A stretch of DNA of 44,719 nt. Source: a virus. Shown one piece after another: positions 1 to 10,000 of this stretch; the stretch's first letter is position 1; every line of letters starts with the position of its first letter. Both the position numbers and the translations under genes were made by a program. The stretch lies in the IMG/VR virus record IMGVR_UViG_3300009419_000029, positions 1 to 44,719 of that record. One strand, 5' to 3'. The notes beneath the pieces are model-generated. The model saw nothing but the letters and a program-made list of their open reading frames with translations. It had not been told where the DNA came from and did not search any database.

Positions 1-69
1 CCCTAGCATTAGATAAATCTAACTGCAACACAAAGCGCGTATTTATATTTATGGCGGTATCCTGCCCTC

Positions 70-549
70 ATGCTTATTACGTTAGAACCCTGGGAATATG
101 TACACGCCTGCAATGTCGGGATAGCGAGATTCGCCGCTAACTGGGATAAAAACGACGCTCCGCACTACAAAAAAGAACTGATGGAAGACGACCGAACCGC
201 ACAGGTCGCTTCAGCGATTTGCGAATTGGCGGTCGCAAAAGCAACAAATCGTTACTGGTCCGGCCATGTATGGCATAAGTCGGAACACGCCAGATACAGG
301 GATGTTCCAGATGTAGGGAGCAACATAGAGGTGAGGCGCGTCCGCAAAGGGGAAACAGCAGCCGTACGCCAGCATCAACTCGGCAAAGGCTTAGTCCTCT
401 TCGTAGCACGCCCTGAGCCTCCTGAGTTCCGACAAGTAGATGTATGGGGCTGGCTTGACTACGACAGCGCTTGGGACCTCGCAGAACCTGCGCACTACGA
501 CCCGACTCGCACGAGGCTGTTGCACAAGAACCATCTGACCTCTCTGTAG
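70..549 (+). CDS. Putative PD-(D/E)XK-like nuclease family protein
   Basis: A 159-residue protein. The stretch DVGSNIEVRRV near residue 80, followed by a hydrophobic strand (LVLFVA) and VDVWGWL, resembles the small phage family with a D...ExR core and a terminal GWI strand that is thought to adopt a restriction-endonuclease-like fold. The catalytic lysine of a classic motif is replaced by arginine, so activity is uncertain. There is no Shine-Dalgarno; TATCCT lies six bases before the ATG, matching the leaderless pattern seen elsewhere in the window. The family assignment is inferred from motif memory only. Confidence 0.6.
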   Translation: MLITLEPWEYVHACNVGIARFAANWDKNDAPHYKKELMEDDRTAQVASAICELAVAKATNRYWSGHVWHKSEHARYRDVPDVGSNIEVRRVRKGETAAVRQHQLGKGLVLFVARPEPPEFRQVDVWGWLDYDSAWDLAEPAHYDPTRTRLLHKNHLTSL

Positions 550-1094
550 GGGAGTATTGGATAAATCTTTCCAGAGAGTGGGGAAAGTCATATATTGTCA
601 GCCTGCTCCCCCCACGCCTGCGACGCCTGCGAAAAAGTTTCGGGGCTCAGGAGGCTGGACACAAACCGATAGGCATGCCTACCCCCCCCTACCCCCAGAG
701 GTACCCCCTCCTCATGAACCGTTAGGCACACCTAATGAGGCATACCCCATAGGGCATACCCCCCCCTACGGAATACCCCTCTGGGTATCCACTCTGGGTA
801 CGCACTCTGGGTATGGCACACAGACATGCCCTTGACATACCCCTCGTGACATACCCTCTGAACACCCCTTGAGACCACACACGACCATGCCTCATGAACA
901 CACCCCATCAGACCATGTCTCATGTCGTCATGAACACCCTCATCAAGCACTCCGTATAGCACCGTCATAGTGCATGCAAAGTGCATGTACATACATGATG
1001 ATGCCCTTTACCTACTCTGGGTGTGGGTGTGGGTGTGGGGATGAAATCATCAGTCTCTCCACACCGCCACTGTGTCGTGTTCTACAATGATTCA
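550..1094. repeat. Repetitive GC-skewed intergenic region
   Basis: No convincing gene. The strip is built from short imperfect direct repeats (CATACCCC, CTCTGGGTA, CATGAACACCC) and ends in a GGTGTG microsatellite just before 1041. It also holds the palindrome TAGGCATGCCTA (670-681) and a relative, TTAGGCACACCTAA (722-735). It precedes the giant gene, so a regulatory or recombination role is possible. The repeat character is seen directly; the function is unknown. Confidence 0.5.
670..735. promoter_or_regulatory. Two TAGGC-GCCTA palindromes
   Basis: A perfect 12-bp palindrome TAGGCATGCCTA at 670-681 and the related TTAGGCACACCTAA at 722-735. A third member, TTAGGCGTGCCTAA, lies at 26861-26874. 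Their shape suits a dimeric repressor operator, but the cognate protein is not identified. Confidence 0.3.
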
Positions 1095-4000
1095 ATGCCC
1101 TTCTCTTATGACATCAACCCTGAAGAATCAGCGCGCGCAAAGCGTCGCATGAAGTCGCAACCATCAGGTGATGTAGAGGTCAAAGCACTCGGCTCTAACC
1201 TCGGTCAGATAGCACGAGGACGAGCAGTGTATGACCCCAATGCATTGGATGGTGACGGCGATGGCATAGTGCAGGACAGCACACCCTTTGAGAGACCAGC
1301 CGCATTGTCCAACATTGCCGCATTGTCTAGGGGATTCGCAAGCGCCACGGGTAGATGGGGCGACTCCTTTGAGAACTGGACAGTTGGTAAGACCAACGAG
1401 GAGATAGCAGAGGTAGCAGTACCTGACAACCCAACAGACCTCATCGCATATGTGACTGCACACGTAGGTGTACATGGGTTACCCACAGGCTTTGACAACA
1501 TCACTGACCTACTGCATGCAATGGAACTAACCGATGCACGCTTTGACCCTGAGGAAGTCGCTAAGACACGCGCCATGTTGGTGCGCATGCTTGAGCAGAA
1601 CCCTGAGATGAGAGAGTTCATTGACCGCTTTGGTATCCCTGCCACTGTAGTAAAAGCATTAGAGGGAGGCGTAGGTGCTACTGCATACAAGCATGTACTG
1701 ATATCCCTGTCACTCAACGAAGTCAACCTAGATGGCAAACTCAAGCCAAAGTGGCGTACAACATTTGGTGCAGTGAAAGACTCACTCATCAAGAAGTTTG
1801 GTGACGATGTCATGCAAGCCATCACCCCTGAAGGCGTAGACACTCTCCCAGATACCTACCTGCAGGAGGACTCAAAAGAAGCCCTTGCTAACACATTCAT
1901 ACATGAATATGGTCATTACCTCAACTATCAGGCTCTCCTCAATCACCCCAACCCTGACTTCCGCAAAGAGATGTTCTTCATGTACAACGCCTCGTGGAGT
2001 CAACTAGAGAACAACATGGAGGCACAGGACGGCATCCGTTCGTCACTGCGCAAACTCGCCATGTTGATGGCTAACCCAAGAGAGAGACAGTACGGACCTT
2101 GGGACCCACAGAAGCGCACTGGTGTACGCAGAGCAGACCCAATGTCTGACATCATGCCTCCATCTGCATACGCAGCCACTAAGCCAACAGAGTTGATGGC
2201 AGAACTGTTTGTTCAGTATGTAAAGACAGCAGACAAGAAGTCACTAAACCCTGAAACACGCATCTTGATGGAGACCCTCACGGGTAGAAAAACTCCTGCT
2301 AAAGGATTCTTCTCTGCATCACGAACACTCCCTGGTGCTAGAGGTTTTGACGATATGTCAATAGAGGAAATCGTTGACTCTGTTGTACCCTCCACACCAG
2401 AGCAAGCACGCAAAGAACTTGAGTCATGGTCACAGTGGATGTTTGACTCAGCAGGTCCTGGCTACTTTGATGTTGACACAGAGGGCATGACCGCAGCAGA
2501 AAAGGTCAACCTTGAGATGAAGCGCATGAAGTTTCATATCGAGAAGAAGATGGAAGGCAGTTGGAACAGAGTCCTAAGAAAAGCCCGTCGTTCTAAGGAA
2601 GATGTCAAACCAGAGGATGTATTTGACTTCTCTCAAGAATCCCTCATGGGTTTACGGGATATGGTTTCAGAAGCATTAGCAAATAGCCCTGAATTCCTTC
2701 AGCATGTAAAAGACTTTGGCATGCCACCACTCTTCGTGCTCAAGGGTGACGACATCAAACTTGGTGGGATATTTAACGGCAGCACTGGCGCAATGTTCAT
2801 CGCAATGAATAAGTTGTCCCTAGACCCAACCCCTCTAGAGAACCCTGACGATGCACTCGCAGGCAGAGGTAAGAAACTTGCTGGCACAGAGTGGTTCTTA
2901 GAGTCAAACGGAAACTGGAAAACACGAAGCATCCTGTATCACGAATACGGTCACTTCATTAACTACCTTGCTGCTTCTATCCACCCTGATAGAGAAACTC
3001 GTTACCTTGCGTCATGGTATTGGCGTATGGACTGGAACGAAGGCTACGGGTGGCGTGCAAAGAGGAAGTGGCAGAAGTTCCGCAAGGAAAACCCTGGATT
3101 TAAATACGATGCTGCGGATAGACGCTGGCAGCAGATTGAAGAAATCACGGATGCACTCAACAGAGGTGAAGCACTTGACTGGGAGAACGGTCCTCCTCAT
3201 GTGATGAGCCAGTACGGTCAGATGACCCCAGCAGAAACATTTGCAGAAGGATACGGCGCATGGATGAGCGGAGAGCCTGAGCAGATTGCTCGCATTAGCC
3301 CTGCGCTCATGAACGACCTAAAGATGCATGTTGCCAATCCAAGCCGTGAAGAAACCACCGTAGAAGTGGATATGACACAGGCAATGCAGAGACCTACGGG
3401 TTTCGCATCACTTAGCATCAAGAGAGACGAATACGGTACGCGCGACCTAGCAGCAGCACTTGATGGCAGTAGCCCATCACCACTTGACGGGTCCAACTGG
3501 CTTAAGGATGCAACGCCTAGAGAGATAGCACAAGCGATTGTCCCACGCACAAGAGAAGATGCCGTGAACTTGATGCTCATGAATCTCCTTGTTGGCAACA
3601 GAAACCCAGACGCAATGACTATGGCCGCTATGCGCTCAATCCTCGACAAGATGCTTGATACGGACATCTTTGACTTCTCGCCTGAGGGTGTGTCTCAAAT
3701 GGAGAAGTGGATTGAGAAAGCACTAGAAGAGTCTCCTCAATTCCTGTGGCAGGTGCGCAGATTCGGTTCCCTGCCTATGATTCCCACGGACAGAAAAGCA
3801 GTCGCTAAGTACAGGAACGCTTTGGAGAATGATACGCCAATCCCCATCCTTTCCATGAATGCCGCAAGAACTGAAACAATGACATATCCGTTCACGGGAA
3901 CAAACTTGTCAGCAGAGCAAGAAGCCATGAAGGTGCTGTTTGATTGTTCAGTTGCCAGTCCTGGAACTATGGGTTACTGCGTAGGAAGCCTATTCATGGT

Positions 4001-7000
4001 CATGAACATGCATCACCGTGAATGGCGTGGAGTTTGGGACCCCAAGAGGTCTAAGCCACCAGCGTTCGGGAGAACACGCCGTGTGAATATTGGTGTAGGA
4101 AAAGACAAATACGACATACGCCCGTGGCCTGAAAAAGACAAATACGGAAGGACTCTCATCTCCAACTTCGGCACAAGCCTTGAGGGAACAATCATTCACG
4201 AATGGGGTCATGGGTGGTTCTCTGGTCTCTTTGGTCCAAAGCAAGGTCTCGGTATTGTTCCAGAAATCACCGCTGAAGTTGCTCGCAAGGGTGGTGTCTT
4301 GGACCCCAATGCCCGTGTTACAAAGCAAGACCTCTATTCTCTTGGTGGTAGTAGATACAATAGATACGCATACTTCTACCCAGACCTTTCACTGCCCGAA
4401 GCAGAAGCACGTGTTGAGTTTGCAAAAGAGTTTATGTCTCCTGGCTCAATGACAATTATCCCAGTACCTGAATCGCCTCGTGATATTGGTCTTCTAGTTC
4501 ACTTTATGCAAAGAGCGGTAACTAAGGCTCAGTCTATTTATGGTCCAGGCTCACCAGAAGTTATGGAAATAACCCAGAGAATGAATGACTACGGTCAGGA
4601 ACTCGGAGATAGAGGACTTAGAAGACTTCTTGCTTTTACAAACAAGGTGAACATGCCAATGGAAAGGTTGATGTACCAAATTGGCATTGACCCTAATGAC
4701 CCAGACCAAGTACAGAGCATGGCAATGTTCTACGGGTACGAGCCAGGAATCAACCAAGACATTTGGCAGGGTCTTGCGCAGGACTTCCCAGACATCTTCG
4801 GTGACCCAGCACTTCCTTTTGCAACACTCGCTGGTCAGTATGCACAGAAGAACCCACAAGAGACATGGGCAGAACTCACCATTCAGATGGCTCAGCCAGA
4901 TGCTGACTACAGAGATGAATACATCACTCCAGAGTTGAAAGCAGCACTACTGTATGTCTTTGGCGAACACGATGACCCGTTTGATACAAACATCACCGAT
5001 ATTCCCTGGGAAACACGTGGTGGCTTTGCATCAAGAACACAAAAGGTTGAGCATGCTCGTGCCACTGTACTGAAGCGCTCCTCCAACACTCTTGGCAATG
5101 TTGTTTCTTCACGCTCAACCATTGACGACAGAGCCTCACGGGTAGTCAAATCGACGAGAGACGAGCGTGGTCATACCCGCTTTGAGATTGGTGACTACAC
5201 CTTTACAATCCCTGGCGACAAGTTCATGCCAGACCTCTCAAGCGCATACACAGAGTGGGCATCAGAATCACACTACGGTATTCAGCAGATGTCACGCATG
5301 ATGATGGGTGTACAGCCAAGCAGAAAGAACCCTCTTTCTATGCCTGGAAACATAGAGATTAACGCTATTCGTTCAGGTAGAGGCGTATCAGAACTTGACG
5401 AGAGAATGCTCTCATCCATCAGGTCAACAGCAGCAAAGACTAATCGCATTCTTGACGAGGTTAGAGATAGCGACTCCTACTCATCAATGCCTCTGTATCA
5501 CGCCCTTAACACAATAGAGCAAGACTCAGACATCTTTACTGCATCTGTTGGTGACACAATCTCTATGCCTCTCTCCTCGTTCTCACCTAACTTCATTAAC
5601 CCAGACATGGTAACTAATAGAGGGGCCGGCGATGGTTCTGCTGTAATCAAACTCTCTATCGGTGCAAAGGTTATGGAGAGCAATCTTCTTGAGAACACAA
5701 GCCGCAATGGTGAGTGGAGAGACGTGCCTATTGAGAGCATCACGGGTGGCAAGTTCAGAGTTATCTCCAAGGGTGAACGAGACGGTATCCCAGTAATAGA
5801 GATTGAGCACACTGATGTGTTTGACACAACATCTGGTGAGTGGATGAATGTTGACCCTAACGATGCCATGTCTTCTGTTCGCTACGAAGTGCTTACCGAT
5901 AGGGGCATGAAAGAACTAGAGAAACTCAACAGACGTCGAATCGTTCTCAAAGACGGTGACCCAGAGTACGGGACCATCACTGAGCAGATGGATACAGTTG
6001 CAAACGGCGTTGTTCGTAGCATGTTCGGTGATAATACAGACCCAATACTCCCAATTCTTAAGATGTCCAGTGAAGACAGAATTAAGTTTGAAGAGCAGAT
6101 GGAAACACTCGCAAAAATCCCTGTTTCATCAATGGATAAGCGTGGATTGCCTGGATTTGCTTCTGTTACCGACGCCAACACAGTGTTTGGTCGCAGAATA
6201 ACTCCAGAGCGTCGTGTCAATACAGCCGCAGTGCGCATGCTTCAAGAGAATCGTGAATACATCGCAGACAGAATGCTTTCTGGCACAAATCGTGAAGTTC
6301 TTGACGATGTATGGGTAGATAAGACGCTTGAGAAACTCAATAACGGCGAGATAACCCATGCTGATGGAATGAACATCATGAATGTAATCATGGATGTAAT
6401 CAGTGACAGGATAAAGAAAGACCCTTCGGTACGTGATGCCATTGACGGCGATATCTACAACTATCAAAAACTAGGCAAGAGATTGCGTAGAGCGATGACC
6501 GCAGAGGTGACAGCAGAAGAAATCAATAGTCCTCGTAAAGCGGCTGGATTTGCTTCTAATACATCTAATACAGATAAAAGAATTACCGAACGATTTAACC
6601 CAACAGTTATCTCAACTCAGGCGAGCGATGCCGAATGGGGTCAGTTTGAAACATCTAGAGAAATTGTTCAGGCTGTTGTCTACGACATCAACGGTGAGAA
6701 AGTTGCTTTTGGTATTGAGGAGAGGCACGGTCTTGACACTACGGGTATCAAAGTAATTGAACTAAACCCATACGAAATAACGGGACTAGAGCGTGGGACA
6801 CCAGAGGGCGAAGAGATGGCTCTTAACTGGGTGTACGCAGACTCTTATCTTCTTGAAACTGGCGACTATTCCAACCACAACGGCACAGAGATAAGTGCGC
6901 TTCTTTATGCAGCAACCAAGGGCGACAAAGAAGCAGAAAAACAGTTTAAAGAGTACGCAGAAAAAGGTCGTGCCATAGTAAAACAAAAGTATCAAGAAGC

Positions 7001-10000
7001 ACTTGACGAAGAAAGAAAACTTCTTGATATCAGACTTAGTGACGGAGGCGTTCAGCAGGCTATTAGAACACTGCAAACACGGCTTGCTGCTCTAAGGCGT
7101 AAAAAGGCAGATGGTTATTACGGCGCTGAACTCACTGAAGAAGACATTGCTAACGCTAAATGGGGACCAAAAGACCTTGTTCTTGTGCGTTGGAGCCAGT
7201 TTCCTCCAGAGTATGACGATGAGGGTAATATCATCGTCCATCCCGCCAGTAAATATCTTCCTGTTGACAGAGAGACAATTCACTTCACATTGAACCATGC
7301 AGTTGAAGAGCATATGTTCTGGAGCGAAGGTGATGAAGGTGGCTATTTAATCACTGTTCCGCTTCAAGATGTCATCGATTCTAACGGTCTTGAGTCTTTA
7401 GACAATCTGTATGGCATTGACACATACTTTACTCCCAAGCAAGGAAAAGGATTAAAACTTCCTAAGGCAAAGGTTAGAAAAGTAGAAAAAGGCGAGGACA
7501 GAAAAGCAATCACTAGAGAAATAATGGAAACCGAATACGATACACTCGGTGTCGCTGGTGGTTCTCACTACACTGACACTGCTGGGTTTGAGGACACAGT
7601 ACGCCTTGTTGCAAGAGACCTTGGTATACCACCAGGAGCGCTTCATGCTTCGCAGCCACATAAACAATTTGAACAATTCAACAACTATGCGAATAGTGAG
7701 GGTGACCGTAACCTTGCAGCAAATATGAATAACGATGCACCTTTTACATTTGCCCCAACCATATCTACAATGGAGAGAAACGCACTTCTTGCAATAGCCG
7801 ATAGACAGCATGCTAAGTGGAGTGGAGTAAACGAAAGTTCTGTCAAGAACCCTGCGGGTAGTTTTGTTTCAGAATCACGTTCAATGCGCAGAATCGTTGA
7901 CATGAACATTCCTGTGCGTAACGAAGAGAGCGCTGAGTTCGTTGCCAGAGAGATGGGTCTTAGCGAGAGAGCGTTCAACTCTCTTAGAGACAGCATGGAC
8001 CGTTCTCTTGAAGCAATCTCGTCAGGAAGACTCTTTAACTACGTAATGGCTACGGGTTCAGAACCACACAAGTCTCGTTTGCTTAACGCAATCAGAGTGG
8101 CTTTGAGCAAGAATGACATACCGATGATGATTGGCGACCCACATCCAGTCATCTTTACCATTGTTCCAGACAAGAGAGACTGGTCGCTGGTTGAGATACC
8201 AAGTCCCGAAACAGTACAGCGTGCTCTCCAGATGATTAGAGACAATCAAAGCACACTAGACAGCATTGCAAACAGGAATCTTGATGTCTCGGGTAGCAGG
8301 AAGTTCTACTCAATCATCGGCGAAAAATTAAACAACCTCAGACTTCAAAGCGGAAGACAGCAACAGCCTAGCCAGCAGATGGAAGACGAATTGGCTGACG
8401 AAATGAAGATACTCGGTAGAGAAAGTTGGGTAAGCCTTTATCTTGGCGGTCTTTTTAGCAACGATGATTGGGCTCCAGCGGCTACTGCTCCCGATGAAGA
8501 AATACACGATGCTATTGGCCACATAGGTATTGGTCGTGGCTTTGATAGACATGGCGAGTTTGCTAATGCGCTTGCCGTTCTATCGCTTCTTAAAGACCCA
8601 GATGTTCAAAAGCAGTTAACAAAGCGAGAAATTGATTCAGCGGCTAGAAGAGTTATCGGTGATTACCTACTACCTACGCTTGTAACCAATGGTGATGGCG
8701 ATGCAGTTGAAATACTTAAGTTGGGTAGGTCATTCATGGGTGACCCTTTTGCACTGCTTGACATCTTTGAGAGCGAGATTGATAAGACTCCAGCCCTCAA
8801 CAACGACGGCTCACCGATAAAGCCCCGTTCTACTGGGTTCGCATCAAGTAGCAGGCTCTCCCTTGAGGGTGTGAAGCCAGAAGTTCGTGACAGGATAGTT
8901 CTTGCAGATACTGCTCACTTGTCTCGCAACAAAACGGCTCCCCGTATTCCTGGAAAGACCCCTGAAGAGATAACCACATCAATCAGGAGATTCGTTGGTG
9001 GTTTTGCATCTCGCACTACCCCAACAAACCCAGCGGGTAAGAGCATAGAAGAAGTAGCAAAAGATATTGAACTCACCCCTGATGAAGTAAAAATCCTTGA
9101 AAAGGTTCTTCCAGATATCTCCTCACTAAGAAAGATGGAAGTAAACCCATCTCTCAAGGACAAGAAAGAAGACCTTATTAACTCTGTCCGTGTTGCGGTT
9201 GTGGACGGCATCCCATTTGTTTATGCCTCGCCAAACCCGATGCTTTCTGAGCAGATACCAGACAAACGGGACTGGTCGGCTGTTGTCCGTCCCAAGGCAG
9301 AAACAGCAGAAAAAGTAAGGTCTCTTGTTGAGGAGATGGTTAAAACAACTCTTGATGGCAAGACTGCCGAAGCCTTCTATGACATCCTGTACTCAGGTCA
9401 AGATAGCCCAGAGCGTAAAAAACTAGTAAAAAGAATGCAAGATGCTCAACTGCTTCGCTTTACATTCGCTGACTGGTCAAATAACTTGCTGAAAGACATT
9501 GCATCAAAGAATCCATTTGATAGCGGTTCAAACGAGTACATCACTGGCATGGGTTCCGAGTATGGTGAACCAGTCTTCCTTCAAATGTGGGCACAAGGTC
9601 TTCAGGATTTGCGTTCTCCAGCGTTAAGCATTTTTTCTCCAGAGAATGAAACCGATGGTATGCACGACATGTGGGGACATGTTGGAATAGGCAGAGGCTT
9701 TGACCGTCACGGAGAGTGGGCAAACATGTTTGCGATGTTCTCCCTCATGGACAGATGGGCTGACGAGAACAACATCTCTAAAGATGAATTAACACTCACC
9801 AAAGCATCTTGGTTTAACTGGCTTGAATACCGCAAGATAGGTGGAGAGTTCACTCCTAGAAGAAGTGAAATCAACAAGAGAGACAATGCAGATGCTCACG
9901 AGATGACCTACACCAACGCTATTTTGGGTGCTGACATAGAGCAACTAGAAAAATTAATAGCGCTTATTGATGACGGCAATACTCACGATACTGGTAAAGC

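Noticed and set aside
1023-1094. N-terminal extension of the giant protein starting MGVGVG
   Set aside because: It translates the GGTGTG microsatellite; the start at 1095 has a -10-like box six bases upstream and a normal N-terminus.
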